Assembly: GCA_934513205.1 (NCBI GenBank)
Contig: CAKSWU010000031.1
Coordinates: 1-19,507 of the forward strand
DNA: 19,507 bases
Origin: an uncultured Faecalibacterium sp.
GTDB taxonomy: Bacteria; Bacillota; Clostridia; Oscillospirales; Ruminococcaceae
Direction of reading: 5' to 3'
The notes beneath the pieces are model-generated. The model was not told where the DNA came from. It worked only from the letters and a program-made list of their open reading frames with translations, and made no database searches. Shown in pieces: positions 1-7,699 of the stretch. Position numbers and translations under genes: made by a program. Numbering within the stretch: the stretch's first letter is position 1; every line of letters starts with the position of its first letter.

Positions 1-3
1 GAA

Positions 4-1545
4 TTGAGTGGTGAACAAACAAAGATGCAACTGAAACCTGAAGAGATCTCCAAGATCATCCGTGCGCAGATCAAGCATTACGAAAATGCCATCGAGCAGA
101 GCGAGACCGGCACGGTCATTATGGTGGGCGACGGCATCGCCCGGGCCAGTGGTCTGGAAAAGTGCATGGCAGGTGAGCTGCTCCAGTTTGATAACGGCGA
201 ATACGGCATGGCGCAGAACCTTGAGGAGAACACCGTCTCCATCGTTCTGCTGGGCTCCGACGTCGGCATCAAAGAAGGCAGCACCGTCAAGCGCACCGGC
301 AAGGTGGTATCCGTGCCGGTGGGCGATGCCATGATCGGCCGCGTGGTCAACGCACTGGGCCAGCCCATTGACGGCGCAGGCCCCATCGAGACCACTGAGT
401 ACCGCGCCATCGAGAGCCGCGCCCCCGGCATCATTGACCGCCAGCCCGTCAAGGAGCCGCTGCAGACCGGTATCAAGGCCATCGACTCCATGATCCCCAT
501 CGGACGCGGTCAGCGCGAGCTGATCATCGGTGACCGCCAGACCGGCAAGACCACCATCGCCTCCGATACCATCATCAACCAGAAGGGCAAGGACGTCATC
601 TGCATTTACGTTGCCATCGGTCAGAAGCGCTCTACCGTGGCAAACCTTGTGCAGAGCCTGACCGAGGCCGGTGCCATGGGCTACACCATCGTGGTGTCCG
701 CTACCGCCTCCGAGCTGTCCCCCCTGCAGTATATCGCCCCCTACTCCGGCTGCGCCATGGGCGAATACTTCATGCAGCAGGGCAAGCACGTCCTCATCAT
801 CTACGATGACCTGTCCAAGCACGCCGTGGCATACCGTGCCCTGTCGCTGCTGATCCGCCGTCCTCCGGGACGTGAGGCTTACCCCGGCGATGTCTTTTAC
901 CTGCATTCCCGTCTGCTGGAACGCGCAGCCAAGCTCTCCAATGAGCTGGGTGGCGGCAGCCTGACGGCACTGCCCATCATCGAGACGCAGGCGGGCGATG
1001 TTTCCGCCTACATCCCCACCAACGTCATCTCCATCACCGATGGCCAGATCTTCCTGGAGACCGAGCTGTTCCACTCCGGCGTCATGCCGGCAGTCAACCC
1101 CGGTATCTCGGTGTCCCGCGTCGGCGGCAACGCCCAGATCAAGGCCATGAAGAAGGTGGCCGGTACCCTGAAGCTGATCTACTCCCAGTACCGCGAGCTG
1201 CAGTCCTTTGCACAGTTCGGCTCCGATCTGGACGCCGACACCAAGGCACGTCTGGCACAGGGCGAGCGCATCGTGGAGGTGCTCAAGCAGAACCGCTCCG
1301 CACCCGTACCTGTGGAAAAGCAGGTCGCCATCCTGTACGCCACCATCCACGACTACCTTGTCAACGTCAAGGTGCCGGATGTGGCAGAGTACGAGAAGAG
1401 CCTGTACGAGTATCTGGACAACGATGCCGCCGGAGCTGCCGTGATGGACACCATCCGCACCACCGGCAATCTGGACAAGGACACCGAGGAGCAGCTCAAG
1501 ACCGTGCTGACCCGGTACACCGAAAGCTTCGTCAAGGCGCACTGA
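4..1545 (+). CDS. atpA: F1Fo ATP synthase subunit alpha
   Basis: Alpha subunit of the F1 head, the non-catalytic nucleotide-binding partner of beta; with atpG, atpD and atpC it forms the peripheral F1 sector on the cytoplasmic face of the membrane. The P-loop GDRQTGKT lies near residue 176 and the arginine-finger segment ISVSRVGGN near residue 372, counted from TTG at position 4. The start is uncertain. An in-frame ATG at position 25 gives 506 residues beginning MQLKPEEIS and puts the P-loop at 169, the usual place. However, no good Shine-Dalgarno lies just before that ATG, and anything upstream of TTG 4 is outside the window. The full-length frame to the stop shows no damage. It is followed 18 nt later by atpG, the standard order. 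The operon promoter and the Fo genes would lie to the left. Confidence 0.96.
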   Translation: MSGEQTKMQLKPEEISKIIRAQIKHYENAIEQSETGTVIMVGDGIARASGLEKCMAGELLQFDNGEYGMAQNLEENTVSIVLLGSDVGIKEGSTVKRTGKVVSVPVGDAMIGRVVNALGQPIDGAGPIETTEYRAIESRAPGIIDRQPVKEPLQTGIKAIDSMIPIGRGQRELIIGDRQTGKTTIASDTIINQKGKDVICIYVAIGQKRSTVANLVQSLTEAGAMGYTIVVSATASELSPLQYIAPYSGCAMGEYFMQQGKHVLIIYDDLSKHAVAYRALSLLIRRPPGREAYPGDVFYLHSRLLERAAKLSNELGGGSLTALPIIETQAGDVSAYIPTNVISITDGQIFLETELFHSGVMPAVNPGISVSRVGGNAQIKAMKKVAGTLKLIYSQYRELQSFAQFGSDLDADTKARLAQGERIVEVLKQNRSAPVPVEKQVAILYATIHDYLVNVKVPDVAEYEKSLYEYLDNDAAGAAVMDTIRTTGNLDKDTEEQLKTVLTRYTESFVKAH

Positions 1546-1563
1546 AGGAAGGAGGCGTAACGC

Positions 1564-2412
1564 ATGGCTGGTTCCATGAAGGACATCAAGCTGCGCATCA
1601 AAAGCGTAGAGAGCACCATGCAGATCACCAAGGCCATGGAGCTGGTGGCTTCCTCCAAAATGCGCCGTGCCAAGGAGCGGGTCGAACACAGTCGGCCCTA
1701 TTTTGAAACGCTGCACAACACCCTGACCGAGATCGCGGCAGCGGATCCCCGGGCACGCAGCCCCTATCTGCGCCGCAGCGAGGTCAAACGCACCCTGCTG
1801 ATCGTCATTGCAGGCGACCGCGGCCTTGCCGGCGGGTACAACTCCAATGTGCTCAAGCAGGCGCAGGCAGAGCAGGGCGAGGTGGTGGTGCTGCCCATCG
1901 GCAAGCGGTCGGCAGAGTATTTTGCCCACCACGATGCCGACCTGTTCACGCAGGAGGTGCTGCTGGCTGCCGATGTTTCGGTGGGACAGTGCTTCCAGCT
2001 GTCCCGCCAGATCACCGAAGGGTACCGCAAGGGCGAGTACGACGCCGTCAAGATCTGCTACACCCGGTTCGATTCCATGATGACCCAGACCGCAGCCACC
2101 ATGGAGGTGCTGCCGCTGTCCATCGAGCCCACCGAGCAGCAGAAGGCGGAAGCCCGCCGCAGCCAGATCCTGTACAAACCCAGCAGCGAGGAAGTATTCA
2201 GCGCGATCATCCCGGAGTATGTGGCAGGCATCGTCTACGGTGCTGTGTGCGAGAGCGTAGCCAGTGAGCTGGCAGCCCGCCGCACCGCCATGGATGCCGC
2301 CACCAAGAATGCCGGTGAGATGATTGATCATTTGAACCTGTATTATAACCGTGCCCGTCAGGCTGCCATCACGCAGGAGATCACCGAGATCGTGGCCGGC
2401 GCGGAGAACTAA
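1564..2412 (+). CDS. atpG: F1Fo ATP synthase subunit gamma
   Basis: Gamma subunit, the central rotating shaft that couples proton (or sodium) flow through Fo to conformational change in the alpha3beta3 head. The 282 residues match the usual family length. The N-terminal helix (MKDIKLRIKSVESTMQITKA, residues 5-24, continuing into MELVASSKMRRAKE) and the C-terminal helix (AARRTAMDAATKNAGEMIDH onward) form the family's coiled-coil shaft. The GDRGLAGGYN segment near residue 84 is also typical. An AAGGAGG site at 1549-1555 sits 8 nt before the ATG. The gene lies between atpA and atpD in the standard order and is clearly co-transcribed with them. Confidence 0.97.
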   Translation: MAGSMKDIKLRIKSVESTMQITKAMELVASSKMRRAKERVEHSRPYFETLHNTLTEIAAADPRARSPYLRRSEVKRTLLIVIAGDRGLAGGYNSNVLKQAQAEQGEVVVLPIGKRSAEYFAHHDADLFTQEVLLAADVSVGQCFQLSRQITEGYRKGEYDAVKICYTRFDSMMTQTAATMEVLPLSIEPTEQQKAEARRSQILYKPSSEEVFSAIIPEYVAGIVYGAVCESVASELAARRTAMDAATKNAGEMIDHLNLYYNRARQAAITQEITEIVAGAEN

Positions 2413-2437
2413 GACTATCAAGAAGGAGTTGTAGCCT

Positions 2438-3832
2438 ATGTCCGAAAAACATATCGGCAAGGTGATCCAGGTCATTGGCCCGGTGCTGGACATCCAGTTC
2501 AAGGATGGCGAGCTGCCGGAGCTGCTCAACGCCATTGAGATCGACAACCACGGCCAGAAGCTGGTGGTGGAGGTCGCACAGCTCACCGGCGACAATGTGG
2601 CGCGCTGCATTGCCATGAGCAGCACCGATGGTCTGGTGCGCGGCACAGATGCCGTGGACACCGGCGAGTCCATCAAGGTGCCCGTAGGCGACCAGTGTCT
2701 GGGGCGCGTGTTCAACCTGCTGGGCGAGCCTGTGGATAACAAGCCCGCCCCCACCCCGGATGCCTACTGGCCCATCCACCGTCCTGCTCCCAGCTACGAG
2801 GAGCAGCAGTCCACCACCGAGATCCTGGAGACCGGCATCAAGGTCGTGGACCTGATCTGCCCCTACGCCAAGGGCGGCAAGATCGGCCTGTTCGGCGGCG
2901 CCGGTGTCGGCAAGACCGTTCTGATCCAGGAACTGATCTATAACATCGCCACCGAGCACAACGGTTACTCGGTGTTCACCGGCGTTGGCGAGCGCACCCG
3001 CGAGGGCAACGACCTGTACGGCGAAATGACCGAGAGCGGCGTCATCAACAAGACCGCGCTGGTCTACGGTCAGATGAACGAACCCCCGGGAGCCCGTATG
3101 CGCGTGGCGCTGTCCGGCCTGACCATGGCAGAGTACTTCCGCGATGTGAAGAATCAGGACGTGCTGCTGTTCATTGATAACATCTTCCGTTTCACGCAGG
3201 CAGGCTCTGAGGTGTCCGCACTGCTGGGCCGTATGCCCTCCGCCGTCGGCTACCAGCCCACGCTGGCAACCGAGATGGGCGCCCTGCAGGAGCGCATCAC
3301 CTCCACCCGCAAGGGCTCTATCACCTCGGTGCAGGCCGTCTACGTGCCCGCCGATGACCTGACCGACCCCGCCCCTGCCACCACCTTTACCCATCTGGAT
3401 GCCACCACGGTCCTGAGCCGTGACATTGCATCGCAGGGCATCTACCCCGCTGTGGACCCGCTGGATTCCACCAGCCGCATCCTCAGCCCGGAGGTCGTGG
3501 GTCAGGAGCACTACGAGATCGCCCGTGCCGTCCAGAAGGTGCTGCAGCGCTACAAGGAGCTGCAGGACATCATTGCCATCATGGGCATGGACGAGCTGAG
3601 CGAGGAGGACAAGCGTACCGTCAGCCGCGCCCGCAAGGTGCAGCGCTTCCTGAGCCAGAGCTTCCATGTGGCAGAGCAGTTCACCGGTATGCCCGGCCAG
3701 TATGTGCCGCTGAAGGAGACTCTGCGGGGCTTTAAGATGATCCTGAACGGCGAGTGCGACGAGCTGCCCGAGAGCGCATTCCTGTTCGCGGGCACCATCG
3801 ACGACGTGTTCGCAAAAGCGAAGAAGGGGTAA
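2438..3832 (+). CDS. atpD: F1Fo ATP synthase subunit beta (catalytic)
   Basis: Catalytic beta subunit of F1, 464 residues, normal length. The Walker A loop GGAGVGKT is at about residues 153-160, followed by the GERTREGNDLY segment that supplies the catalytic glutamate. The Walker B strand reads VLLFIDNIFR. The DELSEED torque-transmitting loop is intact near residue 387 and is followed by the conserved RARKVQRFLSQ segment. AAGGAG upstream of the ATG supports the start. It lies 25 nt after atpG and 3 nt before atpC, so translation of the downstream gene is probably coupled. Subunit c lies outside the window, so proton and sodium coupling cannot be told apart here. Confidence 0.98.
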   Translation: MSEKHIGKVIQVIGPVLDIQFKDGELPELLNAIEIDNHGQKLVVEVAQLTGDNVARCIAMSSTDGLVRGTDAVDTGESIKVPVGDQCLGRVFNLLGEPVDNKPAPTPDAYWPIHRPAPSYEEQQSTTEILETGIKVVDLICPYAKGGKIGLFGGAGVGKTVLIQELIYNIATEHNGYSVFTGVGERTREGNDLYGEMTESGVINKTALVYGQMNEPPGARMRVALSGLTMAEYFRDVKNQDVLLFIDNIFRFTQAGSEVSALLGRMPSAVGYQPTLATEMGALQERITSTRKGSITSVQAVYVPADDLTDPAPATTFTHLDATTVLSRDIASQGIYPAVDPLDSTSRILSPEVVGQEHYEIARAVQKVLQRYKELQDIIAIMGMDELSEEDKRTVSRARKVQRFLSQSFHVAEQFTGMPGQYVPLKETLRGFKMILNGECDELPESAFLFAGTIDDVFAKAKKG

Positions 3833-3835
3833 GCC

Positions 3836-4234
3836 ATGACGACCTTTCATCTGACGGTGGTCACGCCGGACGGCTGTGCCTTTGAAGGTCAGGCCGAGCG
3901 CATCGTCTGCCGCGCCATCGACGGCGATATCGCCATCCTTGCCCGACACGGGGACTACTGCACCGCGCTGGGCATGGGCGAAGCGCATATCGTGGATGCC
4001 GAGGGTAAAAGCCGCCGGGCGGCCTGCATGGGCGGCCTGCTGAGCGTGCTGGACGGCGAGGTACGTCTGGTGGCAACCACTTGGGAGTGGGCCGAGGACA
4101 TCGATCAGGCGCGTGCGGAAGCTTCCAAGAAGCGCGCGGAGGAGATCCTTGCTCGCAAGAACCTGAACGACCGTGAGTACGAGCTGGCACAGGCGCGCCT
4201 GAAGCGTGCACTGGTGCGCACCTCCGTCCACTGA
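3836..4234 (+). CDS. atpC: F1Fo ATP synthase subunit epsilon
   Basis: Epsilon subunit, which binds gamma at the base of the central stalk and in many bacteria inhibits ATP hydrolysis through its C-terminal helices. The 132 residues fit the family. The N-terminal beta-sandwich starts FHLTVVTPDG and contains the DGDIAILARHGDY segment that corresponds to the conserved epsilon loop. The C-terminal part, from about residue 88, is a charged helical hairpin (DIDQARAEASKKRAEEIL and onward). The ATG lies 3 nt after the atpD stop, with a purine-rich GAAGGGG sequence over the end of atpD serving as ribosome site. It is the last gene of the operon and is followed within 14 nt by a strong terminator. Confidence 0.95.
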   Translation: MTTFHLTVVTPDGCAFEGQAERIVCRAIDGDIAILARHGDYCTALGMGEAHIVDAEGKSRRAACMGGLLSVLDGEVRLVATTWEWAEDIDQARAEASKKRAEEILARKNLNDREYELAQARLKRALVRTSVH

Positions 4235-4247
4235 TCTGCTGAGATGC

Positions 4248-4281
4248 AAAAACCGGAGTTCCAAACGGAACTCCGGTTTTT
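4248..4281 (+). terminator. atp operon rho-independent terminator (bidirectional)
   Basis: Perfect 15-bp inverted repeat, arms 4248-4262 and 4267-4281, loop AAAC. The arms begin with five A and end with five T, so the hairpin has a T tract on both strands. It can end both the atp operon and minus-strand transcription coming from udk. Confidence 0.92.
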
Positions 4282-4294
4282 CGTATGAATGCAG

Positions 4295-4330
4295 AAGGGG
4301 CTGCCGATGTGGAATCGGCAGCCCCTTTTT
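4295..4330 (+). terminator. Second hairpin between atpC and udk
   Basis: Perfect 14-bp stem, arms 4295-4308 and 4314-4327, 5-nt loop, followed on the plus strand by T at 4326-4330. On the plus strand it is a backup terminator for the atp operon. On the minus strand it lies 12 nt past the udk stop but has only a short T tract, so udk may instead stop at the bidirectional hairpin beyond it. Confidence 0.75.
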
Positions 4331-4341
4331 GTACGGAAAAA

Positions 4342-4971
4342 TCACCGCATATTTGCTTTCTCGATCAGATTGCGGATGTGATGCGCCAGCATCTCCACCG
4401 CAGCGGTGTTCTCGCCGCCGTTGGGGACGATGATGTCCGCGTTGCGCTTGCTGGGCTCCACAAAAGCCTCGTGCATGGGCTTGACGGTGGTCAGGTACTG
4501 CTCAATGACGCTGTCCAGACTGCGGCCCCGCTCCTTCACGTCCCGCACAAGCCGCCGCAGGATGCGCTCGTCTGCATCGGTGTCCACAAAGATCTTGTAG
4601 TCGAACATGGCGCACAGCTCCGGCTCCACAAAGGGCAGGATGCCCTCCACGATCAGCACCGGGGCGGGCTCGATGTGCTGCACCTTGTCGCTGCGGTTGT
4701 GGTCCACATAGTCGTACACCGGGCAGTCGATGGCGCGGCCTGCCCGCAGCTCCTGCAGGTGGTAGATCAGCAGGGCGTTGTCAAAGGCGTCCGGGTGGTC
4801 GTAGTTCAGCTTGCAGCGCTCTTCAAAAGGCAGTTCGTCGTGGCGCTTGTAGTAGCTGTCGTGGGAAATCAGACGAACCTCGTCCTCGCCGAACCGCTCC
4901 TTCAGCCGCAGGGCAAGGGTGGTCTTGCCGCTGCCGGAACCGCCTGCGATGCCGATGATCAGATTGTTCAT
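4342..4971 (-). CDS. udk: Uridine kinase
   Basis: Uridine/cytidine kinase of the pyrimidine salvage pathway, phosphorylating uridine and cytidine to UMP and CMP in the cytoplasm. The 209 residues match the family. The P-loop GGSGSGKTT spans residues 10-18. The HDSYYK segment, the YDHPDAFD motif (nucleoside binding) and CPVYDYVDHNR are all present, then VLIVEGIL and a lid region with DVKERGRSLDSV. A strong AGGAGG (plus-strand CCTCCT 4981-4986) lies 9 nt before the ATG. It is convergent with the atp operon and divergent from the cardiolipin synthase gene. A phosphoribulokinase-like protein is the only close alternative, and the motif set favours Udk. Confidence 0.93.
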   Translation of the reverse strand: MNNLIIGIAGGSGSGKTTLALRLKERFGEDEVRLISHDSYYKRHDELPFEERCKLNYDHPDAFDNALLIYHLQELRAGRAIDCPVYDYVDHNRSDKVQHIEPAPVLIVEGILPFVEPELCAMFDYKIFVDTDADERILRRLVRDVKERGRSLDSVIEQYLTTVKPMHEAFVEPSKRNADIIVPNGGENTAAVEMLAHHIRNLIEKANMR

Positions 4972-5028
4972 AGGGATATTCCTCCTGAATGATTCTGTCG
5001 CTTTGGGTAGAAAAACCGGTAGAAATGG

Positions 5029-5036
5029 ATTATAAT
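5029..5036. promoter_or_regulatory. Possible -10 boxes for udk and/or cls
   Basis: The octamer ATTATAAT contains a perfect TATAAT on each strand: minus 5029-5034 facing udk, plus 5031-5036 facing the cardiolipin synthase gene. No convincing -35 sits at 16-18 bp on either strand, so this is only a candidate for a shared divergent promoter. Confidence 0.35.
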
Positions 5037-5122
5037 AAGAGCGATGGAAACCGGCCTTTGGGCCCTTTGTTCCTGTACATCATAACACAAACCGGCACAT
5101 TTTTACAGCCCCGGAGCTGCAA

Positions 5123-6763
5123 ATGTGTGAGATGAGGGAAAATGCCATGCAGAAAAAACAGTTTCAGCAAAATATGAAGGACAAGGTCCGGGTGTTCGAG
5201 GATGGCGGCATCCGACTGCTCAAAAAGGGGCAGAAGGGCCTTGTGCACGCCATTTTCAGCCGGTTTGGTCTGGTGCTTGTGCTGCTGGTGCTGCAGTTCG
5301 GCGGTCTGTTCAGCATCCTGCGCTGGTTTGGCGAGCTGGTGCCGCACTATCTGGGCGGCACCGCGCTGGTCACGGCAGCCATGATGGTCTATCTGCTCAA
5401 TCAGGACATGGACAACAGTGTGCGCATCACATGGCTGGTGGTCACGGCGCTGGTGCCGGTGCTGGGGGTGCCCCTGTTCTGGTACACCCGGAAGGACATC
5501 GGTCACGGGATGCTCAAGGCGCGGCTGCTGGAGCTGGAGGGGCAGACCGGCGCACAGCTGCCGCAGAACGAGCTTGCCATGCAGCAGCTGGAAGCCGAGG
5601 ACCCCGGTGCGGCATCGCTGGCACGGTATCTGCGGGGCAAGGGCGGCGGCTTTCCGGTGTACCAGAACACCGCAGTCACCTACTTCCCCAGCGGGGAGGC
5701 AAAATTCGAGGAGCTGCTGCGCCAGCTGGAAACGGCAGAGCGGTACATTTTTCTGGAATATTTCATCATTGACGAGGGCCTGATGTGGGGCCGCATTCTG
5801 GAAGTGCTGGCCCGCAAGGCCGCGCAGGGCGTGGATGTGCGGGTGATGTACGATGGCACCTGCGAGTTTTCCACCCTGCCCCGGGACTACCCCAAACGGC
5901 TGGAAGCTCTTGGCATCCGCTGTAAGGTGTTTGCCGCCGTCACCCCCTTTGTGTCCACCCATTACAACTACCGGGACCACCGCAAGATTTTGGTCATTGA
6001 CGGCAGGGTGGGCTTTACCGGCGGTGTGAATCTGGCAGATGAGTACATCAACCATGTGGAAAAATACGGACGCTGGAAGGACGCCGCCGTCATGCTGCAG
6101 GGGGAAGGTGTGCGCACTATGACCGCGTTGTTCTTGCAGATGTGGAGCATCCTGCAGCAGCCGGAGTTCGAGCAGTTCCTCACCGAAGCCATCCCGCCCC
6201 GGCAGGCAAAGGGCTTTGTGATCCCTTACGGCGACTGCCCGCTGGACGGTGAGCGGGTGGGCGAGATGGTCTACATGGACATGGTCAACCGCGCCCGCCG
6301 CTCGGTGCACATCATCACGCCCTATCTGATCCTGGACGGCGAGCTGGAAACGGCCCTGCGCTTTGCGGCAGAACGCGGGGTGGATGTGCACCTGATCCTG
6401 CCCGGCAAGCCGGACAAGTGGTTCGCCTATGCGCTGGCAAAGACCCACTACAAGCCGCTGCTGTCCTCCGGGGTGAAGATCAGCGAGTGGACGCCCGGCT
6501 TCACCCACGCCAAGGTGATGATCATGGACGGGCAGGAGGCGGTTGTGGGCACCATCAATCTGGATTACCGCAGCCTGTACCACCACTTTGAAGATGCAGT
6601 ATGGATGCGCGGCGTGGACTGCCTGCCCCGCATTGAAGCAGATTTTCAGGATACGCTGGCGCAGTGCCGCACGGTGGAACCCACCCGCCAGAGCATCTGG
6701 CAGGGTAAGCGGTTTTTGTACCTTGCGGGTCTGCTGCTCAAGTTCATTGCGCCGCTGATCTGA
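5123..6763 (+). CDS. cls: Cardiolipin synthase (phospholipase D family)
   Basis: Membrane enzyme that condenses two phosphatidylglycerol molecules into cardiolipin and glycerol. Hydrophobic segments lie at about residues 44-62, 72-90 and 96-114. The last two match the N-terminal phospholipase D-nuclease transmembrane domain of bacterial Cls. Two HKD catalytic motifs follow: HRKILVID at residue 286 with the GGVNL segment after it, and HAKVMIMD at residue 462 followed by GTINLDYRS. Both histidines, lysines and aspartates are present, so the enzyme should be active. ATG 5123 (GGAG 6 nt upstream) gives 546 residues. ATG 5147 (GAGGG 8 nt upstream) is an equally plausible start and gives 538. It is a single-gene unit closed by a terminator 25 nt after the stop. 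Confidence 0.9.
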   Translation: MCEMRENAMQKKQFQQNMKDKVRVFEDGGIRLLKKGQKGLVHAIFSRFGLVLVLLVLQFGGLFSILRWFGELVPHYLGGTALVTAAMMVYLLNQDMDNSVRITWLVVTALVPVLGVPLFWYTRKDIGHGMLKARLLELEGQTGAQLPQNELAMQQLEAEDPGAASLARYLRGKGGGFPVYQNTAVTYFPSGEAKFEELLRQLETAERYIFLEYFIIDEGLMWGRILEVLARKAAQGVDVRVMYDGTCEFSTLPRDYPKRLEALGIRCKVFAAVTPFVSTHYNYRDHRKILVIDGRVGFTGGVNLADEYINHVEKYGRWKDAAVMLQGEGVRTMTALFLQMWSILQQPEFEQFLTEAIPPRQAKGFVIPYGDCPLDGERVGEMVYMDMVNRARRSVHIITPYLILDGELETALRFAAERGVDVHLILPGKPDKWFAYALAKTHYKPLLSSGVKISEWTPGFTHAKVMIMDGQEAVVGTINLDYRSLYHHFEDAVWMRGVDCLPRIEADFQDTLAQCRTVEPTRQSIWQGKRFLYLAGLLLKFIAPLI

Positions 6764-6788
6764 ATCTGCGATTTTTCCGAGACTGTTC

Positions 6789-6817
6789 AAAAGACCGCCT
6801 TCCCGGCGGTCTTTTTT
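6789..6817 (+). terminator. cls terminator
   Basis: Perfect 11-bp stem, AAAAGACCGCC (6789-6799) with GGCGGTCTTTT (6805-6815), 5-nt loop, ending in a run of six T. Confidence 0.9.
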
Positions 6818-6820
6818 GCG

Positions 6821-6852
6821 CAAAACAAAACCCCGCAGCCGAAGCTGCGGGG
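6821..6852 (-). terminator. Terminator of the zinc-ribbon gene
   Basis: Perfect 9-bp stem CCCCGCAGC/GCTGCGGGG. Read on the minus strand the loop is TTCG closed by C-G, the very stable UUCG tetraloop, followed by TTTTGTTTTG. It lies 32 nt past the minus-strand stop at 6885 and back to back with the cls terminator. Confidence 0.88.
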
Positions 6853-6884
6853 CAAGCGATTCATTTATAAGGTAAAATCAGCGC

Positions 6885-7172
6885 TTAGTTCTGCTTCATG
6901 CGAGCGAAGCAGTCGGAGCAGTAGACCGGACGGTCCTCACGGGGCTGGAAGGGAACCTTGCAGGCCTTGCCGCAAGCTGCGCAGACAGCATCGAACATCT
7001 GACGCTCACCGCTGTTGCTGCGTGCGCCGCCGTTCTTGCGGGCATCACGGCAGGGCTTGCAGCGCTGGGGCTGGTTCTCGAAGCCGCGAGATGCGTAGAA
7101 CTCCTGCTCACCAGCAGTCCAAACGAATTCCTTACCGCAGTCCTTGCAGACCAGAGTCTTGTCTTCAAACAT
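6885..7172 (-). CDS. Small protein with two zinc ribbons (CxxC-x17-CxxC family)
   Basis: A 95-residue, cysteine-rich protein of unknown role. It has four CxxC pairs: C9/C12 with C38/C41, and C64/C67 with C85/C88, so two zinc ribbons are expected. The second pair is spaced by exactly 17 residues, the hallmark of the CxxC-x17-CxxC family; the first resembles the probable zinc-ribbon domain often joined to it. No catalytic motif is visible. Binding to nucleic acid or to another protein is possible but not shown. The ATG was chosen because GAGGAG lies about 8 nt upstream. The same frame is open a further 69 codons upstream, but that stretch overlaps the promoter and leader. It has its own strong promoter and terminator and stands alone as a transcription unit. 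Confidence 0.85.
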   Translation of the reverse strand: MFEDKTLVCKDCGKEFVWTAGEQEFYASRGFENQPQRCKPCRDARKNGGARSNSGERQMFDAVCAACGKACKVPFQPREDRPVYCSDCFARMKQN

Positions 7173-7302
7173 AGTAGTATCTCCTCTTTTGTTAGTTCTT
7201 GCCCGCGGAAGGATTGTAACCATACCTTTGGTTTTGGGACCATCGCGCTGATCAGTAAGCTTACCAGGGGCTTGAATAGATAAACGCCCTCGGATTGAGG
7301 AC
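7173..7302 (-). other. Long 5' leader of the zinc-ribbon gene
   Basis: About 130 nt separate the predicted transcription start (near 7302) from the ATG. The stretch holds a perfect 10-bp palindrome GTAAGCTTAC (7255-7264) and a GGGC...GCCC pairing near 7270-7292. It matches no riboswitch class that I recognise. The length is unusual for a 95-codon gene with a strong promoter. Confidence 0.5.
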
Positions 7303-7308
7303 TTTCTT

Positions 7309-7337
7309 ATTGTACCGTTCTTTTTGAAATTTGTCAA
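7309..7337 (-). promoter_or_regulatory. Sigma-A type promoter of the zinc-ribbon gene
   Basis: Minus strand: perfect -35 TTGACA (7332-7337), exactly 17-bp spacer, -10 TACAAT (7309-7314, 5 of 6). The upstream sequence is A/T rich. It is the best promoter match in the window. Confidence 0.88.
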
Positions 7338-7423
7338 CCAAAAAACAACCGTTCGCCTTCTTATTTGTGTAGATAGCACAATCCGACCGGATTTATTTGG
7401 GTAAAATCACCGCCGGAAGATGA

Positions 7424-7450
7424 AAAAGAGCTGCCGCACAGGGTCAGCTT
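7424..7450 (-). terminator. Weak hairpin with T tract
   Basis: On the minus strand AGCTG and CAGCT (plus coordinates 7445-7449 and 7429-7433) form a 5-bp stem followed by five T. It may stop read-through from ackA before the zinc-ribbon promoter. The stem is short and the call is tentative. Confidence 0.3.
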
Positions 7451-7454
7451 CCTA

Positions 7455-7587
7455 GCCCTCTCAGTCAATGCCTATCGGCATTGCCAGCTCTCCCAAAGGG
7501 AGAGCCTTTGGCAATCCACACAAACTTCATCTCTTTGCCAAGGCCTCTCCCTTTGGGAGAGGTGTCACCGCAGGTGACGGAGAGGGC
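7455..7587. repeat. Palindromic intergenic repeat, copy 1 (133 bp)
   Basis: Ends are GCCCTCT / AGAGGGC, extending imperfectly inward (GCCCTCTCAGTCA against GCCCTCTCCGTCA). Inside are four nested short palindromes: TGCC-TATC-GGCA (7469-7480), CTCTCCC-AAA-GGGAGAG (7488-7504), CCTCTCCC-TTT-GGGAGAGG (7544-7562) and GTCACC-GCA-GGTGAC (7564-7578). The segments AGGGAGAGCCTTTGGCAA and TTGCCAAGGCCTCTCCCT also pair with each other. The whole can fold as one large cruciform or RNA structure. Related copies lie at 15202-15282 and 17117-17255. It fills most of the gap between ackA and the zinc-ribbon gene and carries no supported gene. Confidence 0.85.
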
Positions 7588-7646
7588 GAGGATGCTGGAG
7601 TAGAAGCATTTTCAATAAAAATCTGCCGATTTTCTGAAATAGCAAA
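7588..7646. other. Gap between repeat copy 1 and the ackA hairpin
   Basis: A/T-richer stretch with no gene, promoter or clear structure that I can support. Together with the leader, promoter, weak hairpin and repeat it makes up the 527-bp gene-free region 7173-7699. Confidence 0.5.
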
Positions 7647-7677
7647 GGGGCTGCCGCACATTCCGTGCAGCAGCCCC
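7647..7677 (-). terminator. Likely ackA terminator
   Basis: Stem GGGGCTGCCGCAC (7647-7659) with GTGCAGCAGCCCC (7665-7677), 13 bp including one G-T pair, 5-nt loop. On the minus strand it is followed by TTTGCTATTT, an imperfect T tract. It starts 23 nt past the ackA stop. Confidence 0.7.
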
Positions 7678-7699
7678 TGCAAAGCCCTTTGGGAAACGA

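Noticed and set aside
2381..4345. Long open frame (654 codons) on the minus strand opposite atpG-atpD-atpC
   Set aside because: It is the antisense shadow of conserved ATP synthase genes. GC-rich third positions keep the opposite frame open. The composition is histidine/glutamine/alanine rich with no recognisable domain.
5029..5036. Firm promoter call between udk and cls
   Set aside because: TATAAT is present on both strands, but no -35 fits at 16-18 bp, so it was kept only as a low-confidence site.
5030..6823. Minus-strand open frame opposite cls
   Set aside because: Shadow of the cardiolipin synthase gene. The plus strand has both HKD motifs and the membrane segments.
7455..7587. CRISPR array or IS element as explanation for the repeats
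   Set aside because: The three copies are dispersed, not in a spaced array, and none contains or flanks a transposase. Each is a single palindromic unit.
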